Shown: positions 42,098 to 52,203, numbered from the stretch's first letter. The stretch is 64,000 nucleotides of DNA from Bradyrhizobium sp. CCBAU 53351 (GCF_015291745.1 NZ_CP030059.1:4119501-4183500), one strand, 5' to 3'. The notes: a model not told the origin generated them from the sequence alone. Numbers and translations are program-made.

Positions 42098-43267
42098 ATG
42101 GGGTCGATCGATAAGTATATCTTCCGCACGACGCTGGCGTCGTTTGCGCTGGTCCTGGTCAGCCTCACCGGCGTGATCTGGATTACGCAGGCGTTGCGCG
42201 GCATCGACCTGATGACGAGCCAGGGTCAGACCATCCTCACCTTCCTGGGCATCACCAGCCTCGTCATCCCGGCCCTGGTCCTGATCATCTCGCCGATCGC
42301 GCTGATGATCGCGATCTCGCATACGCTGAACAAGCTCGCGACCGATTCCGAGATCATCGTGATGAATGCCGCCGGCTTCTCGCCATTCCGGCTGTTCTAT
42401 CCGTTCTTCTACGCCACCTGCGTGGTGGCGCTGCTGGTTGCCTTCATCGCCGCCTATCTGGCCCCCGACGGCATGCGGCGAATCAAGCAGTGGGACGCCG
42501 AGATCACCGCGGACGTGCTCACCAACATCCTGCAGCCCGGCCGCTTTGCCCAGCTGGACAAGAACCTCACGATCCGGATTCGCGAGCGCCAGCCCGGCGG
42601 CATCCTGGCCGGCATCTTCATCGACGACCGCCGCGATCCGAACGAGCGCGTCTCGATCGTCGCAGAACGCGGCGAGGTCGTGAAGAACGAGACCGGCTCG
42701 TTCCTGGTCCTGGAGACCGGCAATCTCCAGCGCTTCGAGGCCGGCAAGCGCGATCCGGCGCTGGTGGCTTTCGGCCGCTACGGCTTCGACATGTCGAAAT
42801 TCTCCAACCAGGGCCGCGACGTCACCCTGGGCATCCGCGAGCGCTATCTGTGGGAGCTGTTCTCGCCGTCCGAGGACGACCCCGTCTACAAGCAGATCCC
42901 CGGGCAATTCCGCTCGGCCCTGCATGACAGCCTGTTGGCTCCGATTTATCCGTTTGCCTTTGCCGTGCTGACCTTCGCCTTCCTCGGAGCGCCGCGCACC
43001 ACCCGCCAGAGCCGCAACTTCTCGATCGGCTCGTCGATCATCGCGGTGTTCGGCCTGCGGATGGCGGGCTTTGCCTGCTCGGTGATGGCGGTGAAGTCGT
43101 CGAGCCCGGTGCTGGTGCAATATGCGATGGTCTTCGGCGCCATCGGCGTCGGGCTGTGGATGATCATCAGCGGCGTCGTGGTCGAGCCGCCCCCCGGCCT
43201 GATGGAGGCCATCAACAGGTCGAATGCGCGCATCGCGCGGCTGTTCGGACGTCCGGCCACCGCATGA
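42098..43267 (+). CDS. lptF: LPS export permease LptF
   Basis: A 389-residue inner-membrane component of the LptB2FG transporter that extracts lipopolysaccharide for delivery to the outer membrane. It has paired N-terminal helices (FALVLVSLTGVIWITQALRG, GITSLVIPALVLIISPIALM), a periplasmic jellyroll (PGRFAQLDKNLTIRIRERQP onward) and three C-terminal helices (IYPFAFAVLTFAFLG). Its stop overlaps lptG by four bases. LptF and LptG are adjacent here, as in most alphaproteobacteria. Confidence 0.94.
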   Translation: MGSIDKYIFRTTLASFALVLVSLTGVIWITQALRGIDLMTSQGQTILTFLGITSLVIPALVLIISPIALMIAISHTLNKLATDSEIIVMNAAGFSPFRLFYPFFYATCVVALLVAFIAAYLAPDGMRRIKQWDAEITADVLTNILQPGRFAQLDKNLTIRIRERQPGGILAGIFIDDRRDPNERVSIVAERGEVVKNETGSFLVLETGNLQRFEAGKRDPALVAFGRYGFDMSKFSNQGRDVTLGIRERYLWELFSPSEDDPVYKQIPGQFRSALHDSLLAPIYPFAFAVLTFAFLGAPRTTRQSRNFSIGSSIIAVFGLRMAGFACSVMAVKSSSPVLVQYAMVFGAIGVGLWMIISGVVVEPPPGLMEAINRSNARIARLFGRPATA

Positions 43268-44361
43268 GCATGCTCACCAACACACTCGGGCGCTATTTCG
43301 CCGGCCGCTTCGTGGTCGCGGCGCTCGGCGTGTTCGCCAGCATTTTCCTGCTGCTGGTGCTGGTCGACTATATCGAGATGGTGCGCAAGACCTCCGGACT
43401 GGCCTCCGCCTCGGCGCTCATGGTGGCCGAGACCTCGCTGTTCCGGGTGCCGCAGCTCCTGGAGAAGCTGACGCCGTTCTGCATGCTGATCGGCGCCATG
43501 ACCTGCTATCTCGCCCTCTCCCGGCGATTGGAGCTCGTGGTCGCCCGCGCCGCCGGTATCTCGGCATGGCAGTTCATCTCGCCGGCGCTCGGCAGTGCGC
43601 TGCTGATCGGCGTGATCGCCACGGTCGCCTACAATCCGATGTCGGCCAATTTGCGTGAAGCCTCCAAGCGCATGGAGGCCGAGCTGTTCGGCTCGGCGCC
43701 CGGCGGCGGCATCCAGGACGCCTCCGGCTTCTGGCTCAATCAGGTGACCAGCGACGGCCAGACCATCATCAATGCGGCGCGCAGCGAGCAGCAGGGCATC
43801 CGGCTCACGGGGCTGACGCTGTTCCGGTTCGACCCCGAGCAGCACTTCAAGGAGCGGGTCGAGGCGCGCGAGGCGACGCTCGAGGCCGGCCGCTGGCTGT
43901 TCAAGGGCGTCCGCCGCTTTTCGCTGGACGCCCCGCCGATCGACCAGGCCACGCTCGAGATTCCGACGACGCTGACCGAGGCGCAGGTCCGCAACAGCTT
44001 TTCCACCCCGGAAACTGTGTCCTTTTGGCAACTACCGAGCTACATCCGCTCGTCCGAAAGCTCGGGCTTCGCGACAGCGGGATACCGACTCCAGTATCAG
44101 AAGCTTCTGGCACAGCCATTTTTGCTGGCCGCCATGGTGATGCTCGCGGCCTCCGTGTCGTTGCGCTTCTTCCGGATGGGCGGCGTGCAAAAGATGGTTT
44201 TGAGTGGCGTGGGCGCAGGCTTTCTGCTCTACGTTCTGTCGAAAGTGACTGAAGACTTGAGCAAGGCTGAGTTGATGCATCCGATCGCTGCGGCGTGGTT
44301 GCCCGTGGTGGTGGGCGGCCTCACCGGCTTTTTGGCCTTGTTGTACCAGGAGGACGGTTAG
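43264..44361 (+). CDS. lptG: LPS export permease LptG
   Basis: A 365-residue partner of LptF. It begins MSMLTNTLGRYFAGRFVVAA, followed by DYIEMVRKTSG, the coupling-helix region FCMLIGAMTCYLALSRRLEL and RAAGISAWQFI, a periplasmic jellyroll, and C-terminal helices (LAAMVMLAASVSLRFF). The start overlaps the lptF stop (ATGA) and its stop shares one base with the lptD GTG start, so all three are tightly coupled. Confidence 0.94.
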   Translation: MSMLTNTLGRYFAGRFVVAALGVFASIFLLLVLVDYIEMVRKTSGLASASALMVAETSLFRVPQLLEKLTPFCMLIGAMTCYLALSRRLELVVARAAGISAWQFISPALGSALLIGVIATVAYNPMSANLREASKRMEAELFGSAPGGGIQDASGFWLNQVTSDGQTIINAARSEQQGIRLTGLTLFRFDPEQHFKERVEAREATLEAGRWLFKGVRRFSLDAPPIDQATLEIPTTLTEAQVRNSFSTPETVSFWQLPSYIRSSESSGFATAGYRLQYQKLLAQPFLLAAMVMLAASVSLRFFRMGGVQKMVLSGVGAGFLLYVLSKVTEDLSKAELMHPIAAAWLPVVVGGLTGFLALLYQEDG

Positions 44362-46847
44362 TGACTGCCGTCCATCGAGGACCCGTGTCTCGTTTGACGC
44401 GCCGCATGGTGATGCGCGCGAACGGGTGCGGCTTGTCTCTTCGCAGGATCGTGATGGCTGTCGCGACGGCGGCCTCGCTCGGCGCGCTGATCGACGTTGC
44501 CGCCGTGGCGCCGGCCTCCGCCCAATACACCTACAATCCGCTGCCGCCGCGTCCGAAGCCGGCGAAGGCCGCCAACGACAACCAGATGCTGGTTCAGGCG
44601 ACCGAGGTCGACTACGACTACAACAATTCGCGTGTTTCCGCGGTCGGTAACGTCCAGCTGTTCTACAACGGAACCAGCGTCGAGGCCGACAGGGTCATCT
44701 ACGACCAGAAGACCAAGCGGCTGCATGCCGAAGGCAACATCCGCATGACGGATGCCGACGGCAAGATCACCTATGCCGAGATCATGGATCTCTCGGATGA
44801 TTACCGCGACGGTTTCGTCGATTCGCTGCGCGTGGACACGGCCGACCAGACCCGCATGGCCGCCAGCCGCGCCGACCGCTCCAGCGGCAACTACACGGTG
44901 TTCGAGAACGGCGTCTACACGGCCTGCGCGCCGTGTAAGGACGATCCGAAGAAGCCGCCGCTGTGGCAGGTCAAGGGTGCGCGCATCATCCACGACCAGC
45001 AGGAGAAGATGCTGTATTTCGAGACGGCACAGCTCGAATTCTTCGGCGTGCCCCTCGCCTACATGCCCTATTTCTCGACGCCCGACCCGACCGTGAAGCG
45101 CAAGAGCGGCTTCCTGATGCCGGGCTACATTGCCGGCACGTCGAACACGGGCTACGGCGTCGAGGTTCCCTATTATTGGGCGATCGCGCCCGACATGGAC
45201 GCAACCATCACCCCCCGCATCCTGTCGCGACAGGGCGTGCTGCTGCAGGGCGAATTCCGCCAGCGCCTGATCGACGGCGCCTACCAGATCCGCGCCTATG
45301 GCATCGACCAGCTCGATCCCGGCGCGTTTAGCGGCCAGCCCGGCGACCGCCAGTTCCGCGGCGCCGTCGACACCAAGGGTCAGTTCGCGCTGAACGACAA
45401 ATGGGTCTGGGGCTGGGACGGCGTCGTGATGTCCGACTACTATTTCTTCTCGGACTACCGCCTCTATCAGTACCGCGATCCGCTCGGCTCGTTCCTGCTG
45501 CTGCCGACGGAGGCGCTGTCGCAGCTCTATCTGACCGGTGTCGGCAACCGCAGCTTCTTCGACGCCCGCACGATGTACTGGCTGAGCTATTCGGGCAACC
45601 AGAGCCAGGTGCCGATCGTCTATCCGGTGATCGACTATTCCAACGTGCTCAACTATCCGGTGTTCGGCGGCGAGTTCAGCTACAAGACCAATTTCGTGAA
45701 CCTGTCGCGCGAGCAGGCGGCGTTCGATCCGATCACGACGACCGCCAACACGAGCAGCCTGTGCACGACGGCATCGGCCGATCCGCTGGCGCGCCTGCCC
45801 TCGCAGTGCCTGCTGCGCGGCTTCCCCGGCACCTACACCCGCCTCACGGCGGAAGCGCAATGGCGCAAGTCCTTCACCGATCCGCTCGGCCAGATCTGGA
45901 CGCCGTTCGCGAGCCTGCGCGCCGACGCGATCAATTCCTCGGTCTCCAACCAGCCGGGCGTGTCGAACTATCTTCCCGTCGGCGACACCCAGGCGTTCCG
46001 CCTGATGCCGACCGTGGGTCTCGAATATCGCTACCCCTTCATCAACATCCAGCCCTGGGGATCGACCACGCTCGAGCCGATCGCGCAGATCATCATCCGG
46101 CCGAACGAGACCTATGCCGGCAAGCTGCCGAACGAGGACGCCCAGAGCATGGTGTTCGACGCCTCGAACCTGTTCAGCGTCGACAAGTTCTCCGGCTACG
46201 ACCGCGTCGAGGGCGGCGGCCGCGCCAATGTCGGCGTGCAGTCCACCACGCAGTTCGACAGGGGCGGCGCGGTCAAGGTGCTGTTCGGCCAGTCCTACCA
46301 GCTGTTCGGCATGAATTCCTTCGCGGTCCAGGACAGCATCAACACCGGCCTCAATTCCGGCCTGGACAAGCCGCGCTCCGATTACGTCGCGAGCGCCAGC
46401 TATTCGCCCAACAGCACGTACACGTTCAGCGTCCGCTCCCGCATGGATGAGCAGACCTGGAACGTGCAGCGCTTCGAGGCGGAAGGCCGCGCCAACTTCA
46501 ATCGCTGGTCGGTCAGCGTACTGTACGGCAATTACGCAGCGCAGCCGGAGCTCGGCTATCTGACCCGCCGTGAGGGTATCCTGACCTCGGGATCGCTGAA
46601 GGTCGCGAACAATTGGGTGGTGTCGGGCTCGGCGCGGTGGGACCTCGAGGCCAACAAGATCAACCAATATGTGCTCGGCGCGGGCTATGTCGACGATTGC
46701 TTCGTGCTGGCGGCGAACTACGTAACTTCGTATAGTTATTCAGCGGGCACCACGCCGCCCGTGCTGAGCCATGCGTTCATGTTCCAGATCGGCCTGCGCA
46801 CGCTGGCAACCTCGACGACGGCCAGCAGTTCCTCCGGCCTCCAGTGA
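44361..46847 (+). CDS. lptD: LPS assembly outer membrane protein LptD
   Basis: An 828-residue outer-membrane barrel that inserts lipopolysaccharide with LptE. After a signal region (VMAVATAASLGALIDVAAVA, then PASAQ) comes the OstA-like jellyroll (residues about 65-190, EVDYDYNNSRVSAVGNVQLF) and the large barrel. Cys pairs typical of disulfide-linked LptD are represented by CAPC near residue 192 and further Cys in the barrel. The start GTG 44361 is chosen because AGGAGG lies 6 bases upstream; ATG 44406 is an alternative. Confidence 0.93.
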   Translation: MTAVHRGPVSRLTRRMVMRANGCGLSLRRIVMAVATAASLGALIDVAAVAPASAQYTYNPLPPRPKPAKAANDNQMLVQATEVDYDYNNSRVSAVGNVQLFYNGTSVEADRVIYDQKTKRLHAEGNIRMTDADGKITYAEIMDLSDDYRDGFVDSLRVDTADQTRMAASRADRSSGNYTVFENGVYTACAPCKDDPKKPPLWQVKGARIIHDQQEKMLYFETAQLEFFGVPLAYMPYFSTPDPTVKRKSGFLMPGYIAGTSNTGYGVEVPYYWAIAPDMDATITPRILSRQGVLLQGEFRQRLIDGAYQIRAYGIDQLDPGAFSGQPGDRQFRGAVDTKGQFALNDKWVWGWDGVVMSDYYFFSDYRLYQYRDPLGSFLLLPTEALSQLYLTGVGNRSFFDARTMYWLSYSGNQSQVPIVYPVIDYSNVLNYPVFGGEFSYKTNFVNLSREQAAFDPITTTANTSSLCTTASADPLARLPSQCLLRGFPGTYTRLTAEAQWRKSFTDPLGQIWTPFASLRADAINSSVSNQPGVSNYLPVGDTQAFRLMPTVGLEYRYPFINIQPWGSTTLEPIAQIIIRPNETYAGKLPNEDAQSMVFDASNLFSVDKFSGYDRVEGGGRANVGVQSTTQFDRGGAVKVLFGQSYQLFGMNSFAVQDSINTGLNSGLDKPRSDYVASASYSPNSTYTFSVRSRMDEQTWNVQRFEAEGRANFNRWSVSVLYGNYAAQPELGYLTRREGILTSGSLKVANNWVVSGSARWDLEANKINQYVLGAGYVDDCFVLAANYVTSYSYSAGTTPPVLSHAFMFQIGLRTLATSTTASSSSGLQ

Positions 46848-46901
46848 ACGGTTTGAAGTGCCGGCCGCGCTTGCCCTCATCACAGGCTCGACGCGGCTGA
46901 C

Positions 46902-47855
46902 ATGCGAGCGACAATCATGACGACCCTATTGCCCGTTTTCCGCCTCCTCCTTGCCGTCAGCGCCGGGCTGATCCTGACCGGACTGCCCTCGGCCTCGCGC
47001 GCGCAGAACATCGTCGTCATGGTCAACGGCGATCCGATCACCGATTTCGACATCGAGCAGCGCTCCAAGCTCGACCAGCTGACGACACAGAAGACCCCGA
47101 GCCGGCAGGAGGTCATTAACGAGCTGATCGACGACAAGGTGAAGATGAAGGAGGGCAGGAAGTACGGGGTCGATCCCGGCGTCTCCGACGTCAACCAGTC
47201 CTACGAGGGCATGGCGCAGCGCATGCGCATCTCGCCGGAGCAGCTCACCAAGTCGCTCGAATCCAAAGGCGTGCGCCCCGAAACGCTGAAGGGCCGCATG
47301 AAGGCCGAGATGGTTTGGACCAGCCTCGTGCGCGGCCGCTTCAAGGAGAAGCTGCTGGTCGGCGAACGCGACGTCGCCCAGGCCGTGCAGGCCCAGACCG
47401 GCGACAAGCTGCAGATCGAAGGCACCGAATACAAGATGCAGCCGATCGTGCTGATCGTGCCGCGCGGCTCGTCCGCCGCGTTCCTGGAGACGCGGAAGAA
47501 GGAAGCCGAGACCTATCGGTCGCGTGTCGGAAGCTGCGAGGAAGCCAATTCGCTGTTCCGCTCGACACCGAACGCCACCATCCGCGACAGCGTCACCAAG
47601 ACCACCGCGGAGCTGCCGGAGGCGTTGCGCAAGGTGCTCGACGACACGCCGATCGGCCACCTCACCGCGCCCGAGCTGACCAAGAACGGCATCGAGATGG
47701 TGGTGCTGTGCTCGCGCAAGCCGACCATGATCGACACGCCGAAGAAGCGCGAGGTCCGCGAGAAGATGTATCAGGAGAAGTACGAGAAGACCCAGAAGGC
47801 CTATCTCGACGATCTCCGCAAGGCGGCGATGATCGAATATCGCAACCATCGCTGA
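46902..47855 (+). CDS. surA: Periplasmic chaperone/peptidyl-prolyl isomerase, SurA-like
   Basis: A 317-residue exported chaperone for outer-membrane proteins. The signal peptide is near residues 8-34 (ending ASRAQ). The SurA N-terminal domain reads IVVMVNGDPITDFDIEQRSK and RQEVINELIDDKVKMKEGRK. The following segment (TEYKMQPIVLIVPRG to LSELLCSRKP-type end near 280) corresponds to one parvulin-like domain, degenerate compared with E. coli. Its place between lptD and pdxA matches the conserved lptD-surA-pdxA-ksgA order. ATG 46917 is an alternative start. Confidence 0.87.
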   Translation: MRATIMTTLLPVFRLLLAVSAGLILTGLPSASRAQNIVVMVNGDPITDFDIEQRSKLDQLTTQKTPSRQEVINELIDDKVKMKEGRKYGVDPGVSDVNQSYEGMAQRMRISPEQLTKSLESKGVRPETLKGRMKAEMVWTSLVRGRFKEKLLVGERDVAQAVQAQTGDKLQIEGTEYKMQPIVLIVPRGSSAAFLETRKKEAETYRSRVGSCEEANSLFRSTPNATIRDSVTKTTAELPEALRKVLDDTPIGHLTAPELTKNGIEMVVLCSRKPTMIDTPKKREVREKMYQEKYEKTQKAYLDDLRKAAMIEYRNHR

Positions 47856-48895
47856 TGGCCGCTTCCGCAGCAAAGGCGCTTCCCCTTCCTCTTGCGCTGA
47901 CCCTGGGCGAGCCCGCCGGCATCGGCCCCGACATCACGATCGCGGCCTGGCTGCGGCGCCGCGAGCTGAACCTGCCCGCCTTCTATCTGCTCGGTGACGA
48001 GGCGCTGATCGCGCGCCGCGCCAGGGCGCTCGCCACCTCGCTGGGGGCCGACGTCAGGACCGCGGCGGTGAGCCCCGGCGAGGCCGCTTCGGCCTTCACC
48101 GATGCCCTGCCCGTGGTTGCCACCGGCGAGCGCGCCACCGCCGAGCCCGGCAAGCCCGATGCATCAAGCGCGCCCGCCGCACTCGCCTCGATCCGGCAGG
48201 CGGTCGCGGATGTCCGCGAGGGCCGCGCCGGCGCGGTCGTCACCAATCCGATCGCCAAGAGCGTGCTCTACCGCGCGGGCTTCCGACATCCCGGCCACAC
48301 CGAATTCCTCGCCGAGCTCGCCGCGGAGAACAGGCGCGTGCCGCAGCCCGTGATGATGCTGTGGTCGCCGCAACTCGCCGTGGTGCCCGTGACCATTCAC
48401 GTCTCGATCCGCGACGCCCTGGCAGAGCTCAGCAGCGAGCTGATCGTCTCGACCGTGCGCATCGTCGCAACCGAGCTGAAATCCCGCTTCGGAATCGCGC
48501 GGCCGCGCATCGCGGTCTCCGGCCTCAATCCGCATGCCGGCGAGGACGGCTCGCTCGGCCACGAGGAGCAGACCGTCATCGCCCCCGCGCTCAGGACCCT
48601 GCGCGGCGACGGCATCGAGACCAGGGGCCCGCTGCCCGCCGACACCATGTTCCACGAGGCCGCGCGCAGCACCTATGACTGCGCCGTCTGCATGTATCAC
48701 GACCAGGCGCTGATCCCGATCAAGACCGTCGCCTTCGACAACGCGGTCAACGTCACGCTCGGCCTGCCCTTTGTCCGCACCTCGCCCGACCACGGCACCG
48801 CCTTCGATATCGCCGGCACGGCGAAGGCCAATCCGGCCAGCCTGATCGCGGCGCTCCGGCTCGCCAGCCGCATGGCGGCCGCGAACATCCGATGA
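47855..48895 (+). CDS. pdxA: 4-hydroxythreonine-4-phosphate dehydrogenase
   Basis: A 346-residue NAD-dependent, metal-binding enzyme of pyridoxal 5'-phosphate synthesis. Landmarks are [13 protein letters not shown] near the start, [20 protein letters not shown] with a metal-ligand His, [23 protein letters not shown] and [18 protein letters not shown]. The start ATG shares its A with the preceding stop codon. It overlaps ksgA by four bases, so the block is co-translated. Confidence 0.95.
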   Translation: MAASAAKALPLPLALTLGEPAGIGPDITIAAWLRRRELNLPAFYLLGDEALIARRARALATSLGADVRTAAVSPGEAASAFTDALPVVATGERATAEPGKPDASSAPAALASIRQAVADVREGRAGAVVTNPIAKSVLYRAGFRHPGHTEFLAELAAENRRVPQPVMMLWSPQLAVVPVTIHVSIRDALAELSSELIVSTVRIVATELKSRFGIARPRIAVSGLNPHAGEDGSLGHEEQTVIAPALRTLRGDGIETRGPLPADTMFHEAARSTYDCAVCMYHDQALIPIKTVAFDNAVNVTLGLPFVRTSPDHGTAFDIAGTAKANPASLIAALRLASRMAAANIR

Positions 48896-49749
48896 GCGCG
48901 ATCGACGACCTCCCGCCGCTGCGCGAGGTCATTCGCCGGCACGCGCTGTCGGCGCGCAAATCGCTCGGCCAGAACTTCCTGCTCGATCTCAATCTCACGG
49001 CGCGCATCGCGCGCGCCGCGGCGCCGCTCGAGGATTCCACCATCGTCGAGATCGGCCCCGGCCCGGGCGGGCTGACGCGCGCACTGCTCGCGCTCGGCGC
49101 CAAACGCGTCATCGCCATCGAGCACGACGAGCGCGCGATCCCTGCCTTGCAGGATATTTCCGCGCGCTACCCTGACAGGCTCGAGATCGTGCATGGCGAT
49201 GCCATGACTTTCGATCCCCGGCCGTCGCTCAATGGCGAGCGGGCAAAAATCGTCGCCAATTTGCCCTACAACATCGCGACCCAGCTCCTGATCAACTGGC
49301 TCACCACCGAGCCCTGGCCACCCTGGTACGACATGATGGTGCTGATGTTCCAGCGCGAGGTCGGCGAGCGCATCGTGGCGCACGAGGACGAGGAGGCCTA
49401 TGGCCGGCTCGGCGTGCTCGCCAACTGGCGCTGCGAGACCAAGATCCTGTTCGACATTGCGCCATCCGCCTTCGTGCCGCCGCCGAAGGTAACCTCCTCC
49501 GTCGTGCGCCTCACGCCGCGCGCAGCGCCACTGCCGTGCGATCGCAAGCTGCTCGAACAGGTCGCGGCCAGCGCCTTCGGCCAGCGCCGCAAGATGCTGC
49601 GCCAAAGCCTGAAGTCGCTCGGCGTCGATCCCGCGCGGCTTGCTGCGGCCGCCGGCGTCGATGCGACGCGGCGCGCCGAGACCATTCCGATAAAGGGCTT
49701 TGTTGCCATGGCCCGGGAATTGGCGGATATACGCAGCGAAGCCGAGTAA
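48892..49749 (+). CDS. ksgA: 16S rRNA dimethyladenosine transferase
   Basis: A 285-residue SAM-dependent enzyme that dimethylates two adjacent adenines in helix 45 of 16S rRNA. Visible are [14 protein letters not shown], the SAM loop [15 protein letters not shown], the acidic IAIEHD, and the catalytic NLPYNIATQ motif. The C-terminal basic region ([18 protein letters not shown]) matches the family. It is the last gene of the lptF to ksgA operon. Confidence 0.95.
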   Translation: MSAIDDLPPLREVIRRHALSARKSLGQNFLLDLNLTARIARAAAPLEDSTIVEIGPGPGGLTRALLALGAKRVIAIEHDERAIPALQDISARYPDRLEIVHGDAMTFDPRPSLNGERAKIVANLPYNIATQLLINWLTTEPWPPWYDMMVLMFQREVGERIVAHEDEEAYGRLGVLANWRCETKILFDIAPSAFVPPPKVTSSVVRLTPRAAPLPCDRKLLEQVAASAFGQRRKMLRQSLKSLGVDPARLAAAAGVDATRRAETIPIKGFVAMARELADIRSEAE

Positions 49750-49773
49750 CGAAGAAATTCCGGAGGAAAGAAA

Positions 49774-50832
49774 ATGGCGTTGATGCGCAGGCAGTCCCTG
49801 GTCAAGTTCGACGCGCCCTTGTGCGAGACCATCGTCGACACGCCGAAGCCGCAAGGGCGCGAGGTGCTGGTGCGCATCGAGCGCTGCGGCCTCTGCCATT
49901 CCGACCTGCACATCCAGGACGGCTATGCCGATCTCGGCGGTGGCAAGAAGCTCGACACCACGCGCGGCATGACGCTGCCCTTCACGCTGGGCCACGAGAT
50001 CGCCGGCGTGGTCGACGAGGTCGGCCCTGACGTCGCGGCCAATCTCGTCGGCACGAAGAAAGCCGTCTTCCCCTGGATCGGCTGCGGCCAGTGCCGCGAT
50101 TGCGCCAACGGCGATGAGAACCTCTGCGTGAAGCAGCGCTTCCTCGGCGTGTCCATCGATGGCGGATTTGCCACCCACGTGCTGGTGCCCGACGCGAAAT
50201 ATCTGCTCGACTACGATCCCCTGCCCGTCAACCAGGCCGCGACGCTGATGTGCTCCGGCGTTACCGCCTATGGCGCGCTCAAGCGCCTGGTCGACCGTCC
50301 GCGCCAGCGCAACCTCCTGCTGATCGGCCTCGGCGGCGTCGGCATGATGGGCCTGTCGTTCGCGCAGGCGATGTTCAAGCAGCCGATCACGGTCGCCGAC
50401 CTCTCGCCCGCCGCGCGCGACACCGCGCTGAACAACGGTGCCGCAGTCGCCTACGATCCGTCCGAGCTCGACGTGATCAAGCGAATCCTGAAAGAGACCG
50501 AAGGCGGCTTCGATGAGATCGTCGATTTCGCCGGCAACGAGAAATCGATGGCCTTTGCGGTCGCGGTTGCCGCGCGCGGCGGCAAGATCGTGGTCTCCGG
50601 CCTGATGGGCGGCCAGTTCACGCTGCCGATGGTGCAATGGGTCTACAAGCGCATGACCATCGAGGGCTTCATGGTCGGCACGCTCGCCGAGGCCCAGGAG
50701 CTGATGGCGCTGGCGCGCGCCGGCAAGATCAAGCCGACGCCGATGCGCGAGGAGCCGATGGGCGACGTCCAGAAATGGATCGACGAGCTTCGTGCCGGCA
50801 AGGTCGTCGGCCGCATCGTGCTGAAGAACTGA
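49774..50832 (+). CDS. Zinc-dependent alcohol dehydrogenase
   Basis: A 352-residue medium-chain dehydrogenase/reductase. Catalytic zinc ligands lie in CGLCHSDLHIQDG and LGHEIAG; the structural zinc loop is GCGQCRDCANGDENLC. The Rossmann fold GLGGVGMMGL is followed by AVAYDPSELDVIK and the cofactor-distinguishing turn TVADLSP, which favours NAD. GGAGG lies about 7 bases before the ATG. The position downstream of ksgA is separate. The substrate is unknown; it may be a simple or aromatic alcohol. Confidence 0.9.
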   Translation: MALMRRQSLVKFDAPLCETIVDTPKPQGREVLVRIERCGLCHSDLHIQDGYADLGGGKKLDTTRGMTLPFTLGHEIAGVVDEVGPDVAANLVGTKKAVFPWIGCGQCRDCANGDENLCVKQRFLGVSIDGGFATHVLVPDAKYLLDYDPLPVNQAATLMCSGVTAYGALKRLVDRPRQRNLLLIGLGGVGMMGLSFAQAMFKQPITVADLSPAARDTALNNGAAVAYDPSELDVIKRILKETEGGFDEIVDFAGNEKSMAFAVAVAARGGKIVVSGLMGGQFTLPMVQWVYKRMTIEGFMVGTLAEAQELMALARAGKIKPTPMREEPMGDVQKWIDELRAGKVVGRIVLKN

Positions 50833-50909
50833 CCGATCGCTTGCTGCGGGCCTGGCGCAAGTCGGGCCCGCCGCACGGAACGCCTTCGACCCCGCCGCGT
50901 TGGCAGCGC

Positions 50910-51146
50910 ATGTCCATTCGTTGCACTGTCGAAAGCGCATTCTTCATCGCCTGGAGCTGCCTGGAGCAGAGCGGCGAGCTCGGCCCTCCCGACGAGAGCG
51001 CGAACGTCATTCTCGACGCCATCGAAGCCCAGCTCAAGACCGGCGAACGCCGGCAGCTGATGCTCGCCAACCGGGCGATCGACGCCTATCGCGCGCATGC
51101 GGCCAAACGCCGATCCTCATGGGATCGCGAAGCGCGCTTCGGCTGA
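50910..51146 (+). CDS. Small protein of unknown function, 78 residues
   Basis: A soluble helical protein: MSIRCTVESAFFIAWSCLEQ, then SGELGPPDESANVILDAIEA and QLKTGERRQLMLANRAIDAY, ending in basic AAKRRSSWDREARFG. Two Cys near the N-terminus and a middle acidic helix are the only features. No clear ribosome site lies before ATG 50910, so the start is uncertain. It sits 77 bases after the dehydrogenase stop. Confidence 0.58.
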   Translation: MSIRCTVESAFFIAWSCLEQSGELGPPDESANVILDAIEAQLKTGERRQLMLANRAIDAYRAHAAKRRSSWDREARFG

Positions 51147-51486
51147 CAGATCCTTGCCGCCCTCGGGCCGCCGGCCCGGCGGCATTCAGGCGGATTGCGG
51201 CCGGCGGTCCGTCGGGCCAAGCGCACGGGGTACGGCGCCTGGCGCTGTGACGGTACGCCAATCCGCGGCCCCGCTATGTTCACTCCTGAACAGACCTCGC
51301 GGCAATCGACGCTGAGGGCGCCGCCTGCAATCCCCGCCGCGCGAGCTTTCCGGAATTCCGGAAAGCCGTCGCCTCAACTTTTCAGCTCTCGGCGAGGTCT
51401 TGTGTGCACTTTGGAACCGTTGGTTCCGCCACGGAAACGTAGGGTTCTGGGCGGCGCCGATTCCCGGCCAGACAAGAGAAGAAACT
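51147..51486. other. Intergenic region with strong palindromes upstream of a Crp/Fnr gene
   Basis: A 340-base spacer without a convincing gene. It holds a 22-base perfect palindrome at 51345-51366 (half-site GCTTTCCGGAA) and GGAACC-GTT-GGTTCC at 51413-51427. AGAGAAG before GTG 51487 is the probable ribosome site of the regulator gene. Confidence 0.5.
51345..51366. promoter_or_regulatory. 22-base perfect palindrome, candidate operator
   Basis: The half-site GCTTTCCGGAA is followed directly by its reverse complement. It lies about 120 bases upstream of a Crp/Fnr-type regulator gene and could be a dimer-binding operator or an RNA hairpin. No known motif matches it exactly. Confidence 0.45.
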
Positions 51487-52203
51487 GTGACCGGTCGGCC
51501 CCAGAACGATCTACTCCGTCAGCTTGCCCCACGAGATTTCGAGCTTCTCGCACCCTATCTCCAGCCGGTCGAAGTCGAGGCGAGCCACATCCTGCATCAC
51601 GCCGGTGACGCCGTGGCGGCGGTTCATTTCCCCTGCGGCCCTACGCTTGTCTCGTTCGCCGTTCCGGTCGAGGATGATCGCGAGGTCGAGAGCCTGTTGA
51701 TCGGACGCGAGGGTGCGGTGGGTATTGCCGCCGGCCGCAATCCGCCACTCGCCTATTCCCGCGTCGTCGTGAAACTGGGCGGCACGCTCGTCCGGCTGCC
51801 GCTGCGCGCGCTCGAGCAGGCGCAGCAGAGATCCGCGGCGCTGCAGGAGGTGTTTTCGCGCTATGCCGACTGCCAGTTCGCGCAGTTGCTGCAGACCGCG
51901 GCCTGCAACGCTGCGCATTCGATCGAGCAGCGCGCCGCCAAGTGGATCATCTCCGCGCAGGAACGTATCGGCCAGGCCGAGATTCCCCTCACCCACGAGC
52001 AGCTCGCCGGCATGCTGGGCGTCTCCCGCTCCTATGCCAGCCGCGTCATCCAGATGTTCAAGGCGAGGCGCATCCTCGCCACCCGCCGCGGCGCCATCCT
52101 GATCCTCGACGCGGCGGCGCTCGACGCCAGAGCCTGCCGCTGCAACGACTGGGTCAAGAAGCATTTTGACGAAGTGCTGGGCGCGGCACCCGCCGATGGC
52201 TAG
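51487..52203 (+). CDS. Crp/Fnr family transcriptional regulator (first copy)
   Basis: A 238-residue regulator with an N-terminal cyclic-nucleotide-like sensor domain (ILHHAGDAVAAVHFPCGPTL, EVESLLIGREGAVGIAAG) and a C-terminal winged helix (PLTHEQLAGMLGVSRSYASR). The N-terminus has no Fe-S cysteine cluster. CRCND near the C-terminus is unusual. GTG 51487 is preferred to the longer ATG frame because AGAGAAG lies before it. It differs clearly from the other two Crp/Fnr proteins nearby. Its effector is unknown. Confidence 0.85.
   Translation: MTGRPQNDLLRQLAPRDFELLAPYLQPVEVEASHILHHAGDAVAAVHFPCGPTLVSFAVPVEDDREVESLLIGREGAVGIAAGRNPPLAYSRVVVKLGGTLVRLPLRALEQAQQRSAALQEVFSRYADCQFAQLLQTAACNAAHSIEQRAAKWIISAQERIGQAEIPLTHEQLAGMLGVSRSYASRVIQMFKARRILATRRGAILILDAAALDARACRCNDWVKKHFDEVLGAAPADG

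Noticed and set aside
44358..46667. Long minus-strand frame of 769 codons opposite lptD
   Set aside because: Same antisense artefact; the plus-strand lptD has signal peptide, jellyroll and barrel features.
48697..50940. Minus-strand frame of 747 codons across pdxA, ksgA and the dehydrogenase
   Set aside because: It crosses three well-supported genes and has shadow composition.
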